NCBI GenBank assembly: GCA_937960785.1
Contig: CALGOZ010000030.1
Coordinates: forward strand, 5,915-69,914
Length of the DNA: 64,000 nt
Source: an uncultured Pseudogracilibacillus sp.
Lineage (GTDB): Bacteria; Bacillota; Bacilli; Bacillales; Amphibacillaceae
Direction: 5' to 3'
Positions 9,779 to 18,029 of this stretch are shown here, piece by piece (the stretch's first letter is position 1; every line of letters starts with the position of its first letter). A model generated the notes under the pieces. That model saw only the letters and a program-made list of their open reading frames with translations. It was not told the origin of the DNA and ran no database searches. The position numbers and the translations under genes are program-made.

Positions 9779-9859
9779 ATGAAGTTTTATACGGTAAAAC
9801 TCCCCCGATTTATCGGTGGGTTTGTACGGGTTTTGTTAGGAATGTTTAAGAAAGAATAA
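9779..9859 (+). CDS. spoVM: stage V sporulation protein M (26-residue amphipathic peptide)
   Basis: SpoVM is a short amphipathic helix that settles on the convex forespore membrane, anchors SpoIVA and is required for coat and cortex formation. Twenty-six codons starting MKFYTVKLPRF and ending MFKKE align end to end with B. subtilis SpoVM (MKFYTIKLPKF...). The conserved proline at position 9 and the double-glycine hinge are present. A strong SD AACGGAGG precedes the ATG. The position between rpe and rpmB is the same as in B. subtilis minus thiN. This is the clearest evidence that the organism forms endospores. Confidence 0.95.
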   Translation: MKFYTVKLPRFIGGFVRVLLGMFKKE

Positions 9860-9880
9860 AAAAATAGGACGAACAATGTA

Positions 9881-9920
9881 AAACTCCACTTACCGAAGGT
9901 GTAGGAAGTGGAGTTTTTTT
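9881..9920 (+). terminator. intrinsic terminator after spoVM
   Basis: An 11-bp stem AAACTCCACTT (9881-9891) / AAGTGGAGTTT (9906-9916) followed by a T run to 9920. It ends the rightward prpC-to-spoVM transcripts before the oppositely oriented rpmB. Confidence 0.85.
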
Positions 9921-9932
9921 GTGTAAACAATT

Positions 9933-9977
9933 AAAAAAAGGCTAAGAGTCCCTAGATTCGCTCCTCCTAACCTTTTT
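9933..9977 (-). terminator. intrinsic terminator after rpmB
   Basis: Read on the - strand, AAAAAGGTTAGGAG pairs with CTCTTAGCCTTTTT (with G-T pairs) and runs into seven T residues, directly downstream of the rpmB stop codon. Confidence 0.75.
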
Positions 9978-9981
9978 ACTA

Positions 9982-10170
9982 CTATACACGTTTTACTTTA
10001 CCAGATTTTAATGCACGTGCAGATACATATACACGCTGTGGTTTACCGTCAACCATAATTCTTACCTTTTGTAAGTTAGCTTTCCATTTACGGCGCGTTG
10101 CGTTCATCGCGTGGGAGCGTTTATTTCCGCTACCAGTTTTTTTACCAGTAATGACGCATTTTCTTGACAT
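9982..10170 (-). CDS. rpmB: 50S ribosomal protein L28
   Basis: Large-subunit ribosomal protein. The 62-residue product begins MSRKCVITGKKTGSGN, includes RSHAMNATRR and ends YVSARALKSGKVKRV, matching Bacillus L28 throughout. An upstream in-frame ATG at 10200 would add ten residues, but a strong SD (GGGAGGGG on the - strand) stands just before the ATG at 10170. It is transcribed opposite to its neighbours, as in B. subtilis. Confidence 0.96.
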   Translation of the reverse strand: MSRKCVITGKKTGSGNKRSHAMNATRRKWKANLQKVRIMVDGKPQRVYVSARALKSGKVKRV

Positions 10171-10213
10171 CGAAACCCCTCCCTTACACGTAAATCCCAT
10201 TTCGTACTAGTCT

Positions 10214-10242
10214 AATTTACCATAGGATAGACAATTATGCAA
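10214..10242 (-). promoter_or_regulatory. candidate sigma-A promoter for rpmB
   Basis: On the - strand, TTGCAT (10242-10237), a 17-base spacer and TAAATT (10219-10214), about 44 bases before the rpmB start codon. Confidence 0.6.
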
Positions 10243-10357
10243 CATTCATTGTAGCTGTTCTCAAATATTACAACGAAAAATGTAGTAAAATATTAGATAA
10301 AATAAGTATAACAGTATATGATATGTGTTAATATGATTAATTTATTTCAATAGATAC

Positions 10358-10385
10358 TTTACTTATCTAAAAAAAACGGTACAAT
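10358..10385 (+). promoter_or_regulatory. candidate sigma-A promoter for fakA/yloV
   Basis: TTTACT (10358-10363), a 16-base spacer and TACAAT (10380-10385), about 54 bases before the yloV start. The rest of the rpmB-yloV gap is AT-rich without an ORF. The Asp23-family gene yloU found here in B. subtilis is absent. Confidence 0.55.
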
Positions 10386-10438
10386 GTATTCGTAATAAAA
10401 GTTGAAGGCAGTTTTGTTTGTTCGGGGAGGAACGAAAA

Positions 10439-12088
10439 GTGTTAGAACAATCAATCACAAAAGAAAAATGGTTACAAATGATTCAATCGGGAGCAAATTA
10501 TTTAGCAAAACATAAAGAAGCAATTAATAAACTAAATGTGTTTCCCGTACCAGATGGTGATACAGGAACGAATATGAACCTGTCGATGACTTCTGGTGTA
10601 AAAGAAATGAAAAAATATACGATTAACTCGTTAAAGGAACAAATTAACGGTTTTACAAAAGGGCTTTTAATGGGAGCCCGTGGAAACTCAGGCGTAATTT
10701 TATCGCAATTGTTCCGAGGGTTTTCGGCTCTTAATTTAGAAAAAGATGAATTAAATATTGAGGATTTTACCGACGCTTTAAATAAAGGTGTCGATATCGC
10801 ATATAAATCGGTAACGAATCCTGTAGAAGGTACAATTTTGACAGTTGCAAAAGATATGGCTAAAGAAGCGACAAAGTGTGCGAAGGAAAAGGGGAATTTC
10901 ATTTCCTTTTTTGAGGCTGTCGTAGCAGAAGCAAAGCGATCCCTCGAGCGCACGCCGAATTTATTACCAGTTTTAAAAGAAGTCGGTGTTGTTGATTCAG
11001 GAGGGAAGGGGCTTGTCGTTATTTATGAAGGATTTCTCGCTGGATTGAAAGGGGAGACGATTGAAGAAGTTGACGAACCATCTTTTGAAACCCAAGTTGA
11101 AATCGAACATGAAGAGATGCAGTCAGCTCTTAGTATCGAATCAATTGAGCGTGGATATTGTACAGAATTTTTCATCCAATTAGATGATGAAAAAACGTCA
11201 CAAAACCCTTTTGACGAAGCTACTTTCCGGACGCGACTAACGGAGTATGGTGATTCGTTACTCGTCGCTAGTGAAGGGGATTTGGTGAAAGTGCATATTC
11301 ATACTGAAATTCCTGGGGACGTTTTAACATTAGCGCAAACGTATGGCGATTTAAAACAAATCGATATTGAAAATATGCGGGAACAATATAAAGATGCGGT
11401 ACAGTCCTCCCTTGAAGAAGATAGTGAAGAGCTTCCTTATGCAATTATAACCGTCGCTCAAGGAAAAGGTTTGAAAGAAGTGTTTAAAAGCATTGGAGCA
11501 ACAGCAATTATCGACGGTGGGCAGACGATGAACCCTAGTACAGAGGATTTTTTACACGTGATTAATCAACAGCGGGCTGAACATATTTTTATTTTACCTA
11601 ACAACAAAAATATTTTACTCGCTGCTGAGCAAGCGGTAGATTTAACCGATCGACAAGTAACTGTGATTCCGACAGTAACAATACCTCAAGGAATTCAAGC
11701 ATTATTTGCTTTTGATGACGGGTTATCCTTTGTCGAAGTAGCCGAAGAGATGAAAGAAGCAGCTGTCGAAGTTAAGACTGGATTGGTTACATATGCAACT
11801 CGCGATACGAAAATAAATGATCTTGTCGTTCATAAAGATGATTTTATCGGACTTAACGATGAAACAATCGTCGTTAGTGAAAAGTCGAGAATTACTGCAA
11901 CAAAGGCGTTACTCAAAGATTTAATCGACGAAGATGATGAGATTGTAACGCTTTTTGCCGGCGAGGATGTAACCGAAGAAGAACTTGAAGAATTAGAGGT
12001 TTATATCGATGGGACTTACGAGGATGTAGAAGTTGAGTTTCATCAGGGAGATCAGCCGATTTACGCTTATATTATAATGGTCGAATAA
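10439..12088 (+). CDS. fakA: DAK-family fatty acid kinase catalytic subunit (YloV/FakA-like)
   Basis: FakA phosphorylates fatty acids bound to FakB proteins, feeding exogenous or recycled acyl chains to PlsX/PlsY. The N-terminal DhaL-like nucleotide domain carries LNVFPVPDGDTGTNM and GARGNSGVILSQL near the start. A middle domain and a C-terminal DegV-like/DAK-phosphatase domain follow. The 549 residues compare with ~550 in B. subtilis YloV. The frame is open from a TTG at 10418, but GGGGAGG at 10424-10430 places the start at GTG 10439. In B. subtilis sdaAB-sdaAA follow; here recG does. Confidence 0.88.
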   Translation: MLEQSITKEKWLQMIQSGANYLAKHKEAINKLNVFPVPDGDTGTNMNLSMTSGVKEMKKYTINSLKEQINGFTKGLLMGARGNSGVILSQLFRGFSALNLEKDELNIEDFTDALNKGVDIAYKSVTNPVEGTILTVAKDMAKEATKCAKEKGNFISFFEAVVAEAKRSLERTPNLLPVLKEVGVVDSGGKGLVVIYEGFLAGLKGETIEEVDEPSFETQVEIEHEEMQSALSIESIERGYCTEFFIQLDDEKTSQNPFDEATFRTRLTEYGDSLLVASEGDLVKVHIHTEIPGDVLTLAQTYGDLKQIDIENMREQYKDAVQSSLEEDSEELPYAIITVAQGKGLKEVFKSIGATAIIDGGQTMNPSTEDFLHVINQQRAEHIFILPNNKNILLAAEQAVDLTDRQVTVIPTVTIPQGIQALFAFDDGLSFVEVAEEMKEAAVEVKTGLVTYATRDTKINDLVVHKDDFIGLNDETIVVSEKSRITATKALLKDLIDEDDEIVTLFAGEDVTEEELEELEVYIDGTYEDVEVEFHQGDQPIYAYIIMVE

Positions 12089-12093
12089 GCTAT

Positions 12094-12150
12094 AAAAACG
12101 TTAGTTATGCTACCCTTTCTGAGGGGCAAGGCTAACGTTTTTATTTTTTT
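12094..12150 (+). terminator. intrinsic terminator after yloV/fakA
   Basis: AAAAACGTTAG (12094-12104) pairs perfectly with CTAACGTTTTT (12132-12142) around an inner partly paired segment and is followed by a long T-rich run. Confidence 0.85.
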
Positions 12151-12170
12151 ATTACTATCTATTTTCGATT

Positions 12171-12179
12171 TGTTATAAT
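12171..12179 (+). promoter_or_regulatory. extended -10 promoter before recG
   Basis: TGTTATAAT is a consensus -10 (TATAAT, 12174-12179) with the extended TGn motif. No good -35 is visible, which is usual for extended -10 promoters. It lies 49 bases before the recG start. Confidence 0.55.
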
Positions 12180-12227
12180 ACGTGTAGAAAAAACATCGAC
12201 ACGGTGTTAAAAAGGAGTTCGATTTAG

Positions 12228-14249
12228 TTGCTTTTCGAAGACGTAACAATATTAAAAGGTGTCGGAGAAAAAACAGCGGAAGATTTACGGGCGATGAATA
12301 TACATACGATTGAAGATTTACTATTTTATTTTCCTTATCGTCATGAAATTCATGAAGTGAAATCTTTAAATGAACTAGTTCATGACACAGAAGTGACTTT
12401 AGTTGGTACGATTGAAATTGCGCCCCATGTTCGATATGGAAGAACAAGACTTACCTTATTTACTATGAATGTAGAAGGAGCGAATGTACGGGTCGTTCTT
12501 TTTTTCCCACTTTTTCAAAAGGAAAAATATAAAAAAGGAACGACCGTTACCGTGCGTGGTAAATGGGATGCCCATCGGTTACAAATAACGGCTAACAAGC
12601 TTTCCTTAGGCAGGCCGAAAAAATCTGTTGAAATAGAAAGTGTATATTCTGTAAAAGGTAATCTTACATCAGGTCGTTTACGCTCCTTTATCCGCCAAGC
12701 CTTAAACAAATATGGTAATTTAATAGAGGAAATTTTCCCGTTAAATTATTTACAAAAATATAAGTTACCAGATCGTAAAGAGGCACTAAAGACGATGCAT
12801 GAGCCAAAAAGTTCCTACGAGCTCAAACATGCCCGTCGACGCTTTATTTATGAAGAACTGCTATTATATCAATTAAAAATGCAACTTTATAAAGAAACAC
12901 GAAAGGAAAAGCGAATCGGACCTTCAATTGCAATTGAGAAGGATCTTGTTGAACAATTTAAGGCGACACTACCATATACATTGACGAATTCACAGCAACG
13001 TTCCCTCGATGAAATTATCGCCGATTTGAAAGGGAAAAAACAAATGTACCGCCTATTACAAGGAGATGTAGGATCGGGTAAAACAGCAGTTGCAACGATT
13101 AGTTTATATGCTGTAGCAAAGGCAGGCTATCAAGGTGCTTTTATGGTGCCGACAGAAATTTTAGCTGAACAACATTATGAGACTGTGAAAGAAATGCTAG
13201 GCAATAAAGTAAAGGTCGCCTTATTAACAAGTAGTATAAAAGGAAAAAAGCGCGATAACATTTTAACTAATTTAAAAAATAATGAAATCGATATTATAAT
13301 TGGAACCCATTCTTTAATTCAGGAAGAGGTTCACTTTGCTAATCTTGGTTTTGTTATAATTGATGAACAGCACCGCTTCGGTGTCGACCAGCGACGCCTT
13401 TTATTAGAAAAAGGAGAAGCACCTAACGTATTACATATGACAGCTACCCCCATCCCACGGACGCTAGCAATCACCGCCTTTGGAGACTTAGATATATCAA
13501 CGATCGATGAACTACCTAAAGGGCGAAAGCAAGTAGAAACCTACGTTATACGAGAACATTTACTCGACCGCTTGCTAAACTTTATCGAACAGCGAGTAAA
13601 AGAAGGGGAGCAAGTTTATTTTATATCACCTTTAATCGAAGAATCTGAAGCCTTCGACTATGAGAATGCCATCGATTTATACCATAAACTAGAAGCTCAC
13701 TATCCTAGCTCAATCCATATTGGGCTATTACATGGACGGATGAAAAATGAGGAGAAAGAAGAAGTGATGAAACAGTTTGTTCATCGAGAAATTGATATCC
13801 TCGTTTCAACGACGGTAATAGAAGTAGGTGTTAACGTGCCAAACGCGACTGTGATGGTTATTTACGATGCTGAACGATTCGGCCTTGCTCAGCTTCATCA
13901 ATTACGAGGTCGCGTCGGACGAGGTGAAAAACAAAGTTACTGTATTTTAATTGCTGATCCTAAAAGTGATGATGGTAAAGAACGAATGCGTATAATTGCT
14001 GAGACGAACGACGGATTTAAATTAGCTGAAGCTGATTTAAAGTTGCGGGGGCCAGGAGATTTTTTCGGAAAAAAACAGAGCGGTCTGCCGGAGTTTAAAG
14101 TTGCCGATCCTATTGAACATTTCCGCGCTCTTGAAGTTGCTCGCACAGATGCACTTGATATCGTACAAAACAAAAAATGGAAGGCCGATCCAGATTATCA
14201 ACCTTTATATCGTTATGTTGAACAGTTAGATATTGTTCAGTTTGACTAA
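12228..14249 (+). CDS. recG: ATP-dependent DNA helicase RecG
   Basis: Branch-migrates Holliday junctions and regresses stalled forks. The N-terminal wedge/OB domain (about residues 1-240) begins with a helix-hairpin-like LKGVGEKTAEDL. The helicase core shows Walker A GDVGSGKT near residue 279, DEQHRFGV near residue 378, TATPIPRTLA and QLRGRVGRG. The C-terminal TRG-like motif region LRGPGDFFGKKQSG is present. The 673 residues match the family. The start is a TTG with AAAGGAG ten bases upstream. Confidence 0.95.
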   Translation: MLFEDVTILKGVGEKTAEDLRAMNIHTIEDLLFYFPYRHEIHEVKSLNELVHDTEVTLVGTIEIAPHVRYGRTRLTLFTMNVEGANVRVVLFFPLFQKEKYKKGTTVTVRGKWDAHRLQITANKLSLGRPKKSVEIESVYSVKGNLTSGRLRSFIRQALNKYGNLIEEIFPLNYLQKYKLPDRKEALKTMHEPKSSYELKHARRRFIYEELLLYQLKMQLYKETRKEKRIGPSIAIEKDLVEQFKATLPYTLTNSQQRSLDEIIADLKGKKQMYRLLQGDVGSGKTAVATISLYAVAKAGYQGAFMVPTEILAEQHYETVKEMLGNKVKVALLTSSIKGKKRDNILTNLKNNEIDIIIGTHSLIQEEVHFANLGFVIIDEQHRFGVDQRRLLLEKGEAPNVLHMTATPIPRTLAITAFGDLDISTIDELPKGRKQVETYVIREHLLDRLLNFIEQRVKEGEQVYFISPLIEESEAFDYENAIDLYHKLEAHYPSSIHIGLLHGRMKNEEKEEVMKQFVHREIDILVSTTVIEVGVNVPNATVMVIYDAERFGLAQLHQLRGRVGRGEKQSYCILIADPKSDDGKERMRIIAETNDGFKLAEADLKLRGPGDFFGKKQSGLPEFKVADPIEHFRALEVARTDALDIVQNKKWKADPDYQPLYRYVEQLDIVQFD

Positions 14250-14282
14250 TTTACAATTACAATCGCTTGTTACAATTAGTAC

Positions 14283-14311
14283 TTGCATTTTTAAAGTTGG
14301 TGTTATATATT
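14283..14311 (+). promoter_or_regulatory. sigma-A promoter of the fapR-plsX-fabD-fabG operon
   Basis: TTGCAT (14283-14288), a 17-base spacer and TATATT (14306-14311). The expected transcription start falls inside the FapR-like inverted repeat at 14316-14333, so repressor binding would block initiation. Confidence 0.65.
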
Positions 14312-14315
14312 ACTT

Positions 14316-14333
14316 TTATGACCAAGTCTTAAA
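14316..14333 (+). promoter_or_regulatory. probable FapR operator upstream of fapR
   Basis: The inverted repeat TTATGAC-CAA-GTCTTAA (6 of 7 arm positions symmetric) resembles the FapR box as I recall it (TTAGTACCTAGTCTTAAT), matching 14 of 18 positions. It overlaps the start point of the promoter at 14283-14311. FapR is known to repress its own operon and to be released by malonyl-CoA. Confidence 0.65.
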
Positions 14334-14339
14334 TGTACG

Positions 14340-14933
14340 ATGGATGTGGATATGATGAGAATGGAAAAACGAAAACGTCAAAAACTTCTAAAAGAAAAAA
14401 TTGAAGCGACACCTTTTATTACAGATGAAGAGTTAGCGAAACATTTCAATGTTAGTGTTCAAACGATTCGACTCGACCGTCTAGAATTGTCCATTCCTGA
14501 ATTGCGGGAACGAATTAAATCGGTAGCGACAAATAATTGGAATGAGATGGTAAAATCGTTACCCCTAGAAGAAGTAATTGGTGAAATAATCGATTTACAG
14601 CTTGATGAACGGGCAATTTCTATTTTAAACATTCAGGAGGAACACGTTTTTTCTCGTAATAAAATCGCTCGCGGTCATCACCTCTTTGCCCAAGCGAACT
14701 CCTTAGCTGTTGCGGTAATGGACGATGAACTTGCCTTAACGAAAAATGCTGAGATAAACTTTACAAGACAAGTAAAAGTAGGGGAGCAAGTCGTAGCAAA
14801 AGCCGAAGTCGTTGAAAAAGTAAACGAACGAGAAGCAATCGTCAAGGTGAAAAGTTATGTAAAAAATGAACTCGTCTTTTCAGGAGTTTTTCATATGTAT
14901 CGTTCGAGTCTTAAAAAGGAGAATGATGAATGA
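14340..14933 (+). CDS. fapR: malonyl-CoA-responsive transcription factor FapR
   Basis: Global repressor of fatty-acid and phospholipid synthesis. The N-terminal winged HTH matches B. subtilis FapR closely (ATPFITDEELA, then VQTIRLDRLELSIPELRERIK), followed by a hot-dog-fold effector domain that binds malonyl-CoA (HHLFAQANSLAVAVMD). In-frame ATGs lie at 14340, 14352, 14355 and 14361. No strong SD decides among them, and alignment of MRMEKRKRQ with MRRNKRERQ favours 14355. It overlaps plsX by four bases. Its own operator-like repeat lies just upstream. Confidence 0.93.
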   Translation: MDVDMMRMEKRKRQKLLKEKIEATPFITDEELAKHFNVSVQTIRLDRLELSIPELRERIKSVATNNWNEMVKSLPLEEVIGEIIDLQLDERAISILNIQEEHVFSRNKIARGHHLFAQANSLAVAVMDDELALTKNAEINFTRQVKVGEQVVAKAEVVEKVNEREAIVKVKSYVKNELVFSGVFHMYRSSLKKENDE

Positions 14934-15937
14934 AAATAGCAATCGATGCAATGGGCGGTGACAACGCTCCTAAAGTTATTATCGATGGTGCGATGAAAGC
15001 AATAGAGCACCGGGAAGACTTAGAAATCGTATTAGTCGGCGATGAAAATAAAATTAAACGCCATATAACAAAAGATGAGCGAATTTCAATTATACATACG
15101 ACAGAAACAATTGGGGATGAAGATGACCCAATTCGTGCAGTCCGTAGAAAGAAAGATGCTTCTCTCGTCTTAGCAGCAACGGAAGTAAAAGAAGGTCGAG
15201 CTGACGCTTGTATTTCGGCTGGTAATACGGGTGCATTAGTAGTAAGTGGTTTATTTGTTATTGGAAGAATGAAAGGAATTGATCGCCCAGCCTTAAGCCC
15301 GACATTACCGACGACAAATGGTGAAGGCTTTTTGTTACTTGATGCAGGTGCAAATGTCGATGTAAATCCAAAAAACTTGGTACAATACGCCATTATGGGA
15401 TCGATTTATTGTGAAAAAGTACGTAATATTAAAAAGCCACGAATCGGTTTACTTAATGTGGGGACTGAAGAAAGTAAAGGTAACAACGTAACGAAAAAAG
15501 CTTATAAACTATTACAGAAAGCACCGATTAATTTCATAGGTAATGTAGAAGCTCGCGACGTAATGCAGGGTGTCGTCGATGTTGTCGTAACTGATGGATT
15601 TAGCGGTAATATTACGTTAAAGGCTATTGAAGGAACTGCACTGCATGTAATGAATATTTTAAAAGATACTTTTATGTCCTCGATAAAAACAAAAGTATTA
15701 GCTGGACTAATGAGAAAAGAATTAGCTAGTTTAAAAAAACAGTTTGATTACCCAGAGTATGGTGGTGCAGCTTTGTTCGGTTTAGCTGCACCAGTGATCA
15801 AATCCCACGGTTCATCGAACGAAATCGCTATTTATCATACAATTAATCAGGCATGTCATATGATTGAACATAACGTTGTAGAAACAATTGGCGAAACTGT
15901 ACAAACGATTGAAAAAGAAGAGGAGGCATCTGAATGA
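14930..15937 (+). CDS. plsX: phosphate acyltransferase PlsX
   Basis: Converts acyl-ACP to acyl-phosphate, the donor used by PlsY in phospholipid synthesis. The 335-residue product begins MKIAIDAMGGDNAPK and contains SAGNTGALV, LLDAGANVDV and DGFSGNITLKAIEG, all PlsX hallmarks. The ATG overlaps the fapR stop (ATGA), with AAAAGGAG upstream. The stop overlaps the fabD ATG in the same manner, so fapR-plsX-fabD are tightly coupled. Confidence 0.96.
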   Translation: MKIAIDAMGGDNAPKVIIDGAMKAIEHREDLEIVLVGDENKIKRHITKDERISIIHTTETIGDEDDPIRAVRRKKDASLVLAATEVKEGRADACISAGNTGALVVSGLFVIGRMKGIDRPALSPTLPTTNGEGFLLLDAGANVDVNPKNLVQYAIMGSIYCEKVRNIKKPRIGLLNVGTEESKGNNVTKKAYKLLQKAPINFIGNVEARDVMQGVVDVVVTDGFSGNITLKAIEGTALHVMNILKDTFMSSIKTKVLAGLMRKELASLKKQFDYPEYGGAALFGLAAPVIKSHGSSNEIAIYHTINQACHMIEHNVVETIGETVQTIEKEEEASE

Positions 15938-16872
15938 AGAAAATTGCATGTATGTTTCCAGGCCAAGGTTCACAAAAGGTAGGAATGGGAAAGCAATTAT
16001 ACGAAGCTTATGAAGAGGTGCGAGAGCTTTATAAAAGAGCAAACGAAGTACTTGATAAAGATATTACAAGCTTAATGTTTGAAGGACCTCAAGAACAATT
16101 AACAGAGACCGAAAATGCCCAACCAGCACTACTTTTATCTTCTGTAGCAGCTTATACATTGTTTGAAAAGGAAAAAATTACACCAAGCATGGTGGTCGGT
16201 CATAGCTTAGGAGAGTATAGTGCCCTCGTTGTAGCAGGAGCAATCCCAGTAGATGAAGCCCTCCCACTAGTACAAACGAGAGGTCGCCTGATGGAAAAGG
16301 CGTATCCAAAAGGAAAAGGGACGATGGCAGCGGTTTTAGGAATGAAAGAGGAAGAAATCCAACCAATCGTCGAACAAATCGATGATGAAATTGTCGATGT
16401 AGCTAACTTAAACTGTCCAGGTCAAATTGTTATTTCTGGTTCAAAGGCGGGAGTTGATAGGGCAAGTGAATTGTTAAAAGAAGCTGGAGCCCGTCGAGTC
16501 TTGCCACTTAATGTTAGTGGACCGTTTCATTCTCGTTTAATGAAAGAGGCGAACAAAGACTTTGCTAAATATTTAGATGAAACAACAATTTCAAATGCAA
16601 CGATTCCGGTTTACGCTAACGTTACAGCTAAGCCTGTCAAACAGAAAGAAGAAATTAAACAATTATTACTCGAACAACTGTACTCACCGGTTCGGTTTGA
16701 ACAGTCGATTCGAAACATGATTGATCAAGGTATCGAAGCTTTCGTCGAAGTAGGAACAGGCTCAGTTTTATCTGGTCTCGTACGGAAAATCGACCGGAGT
16801 GTGAAGACTTTTTCAGTACAAGATGAGAAAACTTTCGAAAAGTTTTTAACTTGGTATAAGGAGGACGCTTAA
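15934..16872 (+). CDS. fabD: malonyl CoA-ACP transacylase
   Basis: Transfers malonyl from CoA to acyl carrier protein to supply fatty-acid elongation. The N-terminal CMFPGQGSQKVGMG and the nucleophile elbow GHSLGEYSALV (Ser91) are present. The later SGPFHSRLM carries the catalytic histidine, and the C-terminal VEVGTGSVLSGL is also typical. An AGGAGGC SD precedes the ATG, which overlaps the plsX stop. fabG follows after one base. Confidence 0.96.
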   Translation: MKKIACMFPGQGSQKVGMGKQLYEAYEEVRELYKRANEVLDKDITSLMFEGPQEQLTETENAQPALLLSSVAAYTLFEKEKITPSMVVGHSLGEYSALVVAGAIPVDEALPLVQTRGRLMEKAYPKGKGTMAAVLGMKEEEIQPIVEQIDDEIVDVANLNCPGQIVISGSKAGVDRASELLKEAGARRVLPLNVSGPFHSRLMKEANKDFAKYLDETTISNATIPVYANVTAKPVKQKEEIKQLLLEQLYSPVRFEQSIRNMIDQGIEAFVEVGTGSVLSGLVRKIDRSVKTFSVQDEKTFEKFLTWYKEDA

Positions 16873-16873
16873 G

Positions 16874-17614
16874 ATGTTAAAAGGGAAAAACGCCCTCGTC
16901 ACCGGTTCTTCGCGGGGTATTGGACGAGCGATAGCCTTAAAATTAGGTAAGCTCGGAGCAAATGTTGCCGTTAACTATGCAGGTAATGAACAAAAGGCGG
17001 AAGAAGTTGTTACGGAATTAGAAGAGCTTGGGGTAAAAGCAATAAAAATCAAAGCCGATGTAGCAAAAGAATCTGATGTTAAAAAAATGGTTAAAGAAAC
17101 AATCGATACTTTCGGTTCTTTAGAAATTTTAGTTAATAATGCGGGAATAACCCGCGATAACTTACTTATGCGTATGAAGGAAGAGGACTTTCAAGACGTA
17201 ATTGATACGAATTTAAAAGGAGCCTTTTTATGTACAAAGGCTGTAACGCGTCAAATGATGCGTCAGCGTTATGGACGTATTGTCAATATCGCTTCTATCG
17301 TAGGGGTTAGTGGTAATCCAGGACAAGCGAACTATGTTGCAGCAAAGGCGGGAGTTATTGGGTTAACGAAATCGAATGCTCAAGAATTAGCACCACGTAA
17401 TATATTAGTAAATGCGGTAGCTCCAGGTTTTATTACAACTGATATGACTGATGAATTAACCGAGGAACAAAAAGAAGCAATATTTGATCGCATTCCTTTA
17501 AAACGATTAGGAGAACCTGAAGATATTGCCAATGTCGTTGCCTTTTTAGTTTCTGATGAAGCAAAATATATTACCGGACAAACGATTCATGTCGATGGCG
17601 GAATGGTGATGTAA
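16874..17614 (+). CDS. fabG: 3-oxoacyl-ACP reductase
   Basis: NADPH-dependent reduction of beta-ketoacyl-ACP. It is a short-chain dehydrogenase of 246 residues with the cofactor motif TGSSRGIGRAIA, NNAG at about 88-91, the catalytic Ser in the IASIVG segment, and the YxxxK pair Tyr154/Lys158 in NYVAAKAG. The C-terminal ITGQTIHVDGGMVM is typical. AAGGAGG precedes the start. Confidence 0.97.
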   Translation: MLKGKNALVTGSSRGIGRAIALKLGKLGANVAVNYAGNEQKAEEVVTELEELGVKAIKIKADVAKESDVKKMVKETIDTFGSLEILVNNAGITRDNLLMRMKEEDFQDVIDTNLKGAFLCTKAVTRQMMRQRYGRIVNIASIVGVSGNPGQANYVAAKAGVIGLTKSNAQELAPRNILVNAVAPGFITTDMTDELTEEQKEAIFDRIPLKRLGEPEDIANVVAFLVSDEAKYITGQTIHVDGGMVM

Positions 17615-17686
17615 CTACTTTAAAGGAATAATTATGCTAGTAATTACCCATATTTTCACCTATACTATTGGAAGGGGGTGAGTTGT

Positions 17687-17920
17687 ATGTCAGACGTATT
17701 TGAACGAGTGAAAGAAATCATCGTTGAGCAGTTAGATGTTGAAGAGGATCAAGTTACACTTGAAGCATCTTTCCGTGACGATTTAGAAGCGGACTCATTA
17801 GACGTTGTTGAGCTTGTAATGGAGCTTGAGGACGAGTTTGATCTTGAAATTGCTGATGAGGAAGCCGAAAAGATTGTAACGGTAGGAGATGCTGTTAAGT
17901 TTATTGAGGAAAATCAGTAA
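17687..17920 (+). CDS. acpP: acyl carrier protein
   Basis: Carries growing acyl chains on 4'-phosphopantetheine. The 77-residue acidic protein has the attachment site EADSLDVVELVM with Ser37. The open frame extends to a GTG at 17678, but that codon is inside the SD GGAAGGGGGTG; the ATG at 17687 gives the usual N-terminus MSDVFERVKEI. It lies 72 bases after fabG. Confidence 0.97.
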   Translation: MSDVFERVKEIIVEQLDVEEDQVTLEASFRDDLEADSLDVVELVMELEDEFDLEIADEEAEKIVTVGDAVKFIEENQ

Positions 17921-17977
17921 GTATTACACGGCTTTGTCGTGTACATAATAAACAATTAGTAACGACACTCTACGTAC

Positions 17978-18008
17978 AAGTCTCGCTTTTCGCGGGGCTT
18001 TTCATTTT
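17978..18008 (+). terminator. intrinsic terminator or attenuator between acpP and rnc
   Basis: AAGTCTCGC (17978-17986) pairs with GCGGGGCTT (17992-18000) with two G-T pairs and a tttt/c loop, followed by a T-rich tail. The rnc ribosome-binding site begins only a few bases later and no promoter is seen between, so rnc is probably expressed by partial readthrough. Confidence 0.7.
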
Positions 18009-18029
18009 AATTAAGGAAGGTATATGAGT

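Noticed and set aside
10498..10953. A 151-codon antisense open frame in yloV and similar long frames opposite plsX, hslU, ffh and prpC
   Set aside because: They lie wholly inside well-recognised genes, carry no SD and show composition expected from the reverse complement of those genes.
12067..12447. A - strand frame spanning the yloV-recG gap
   Set aside because: It covers the terminator and promoter of the + strand genes and the start of recG and resembles no protein family.
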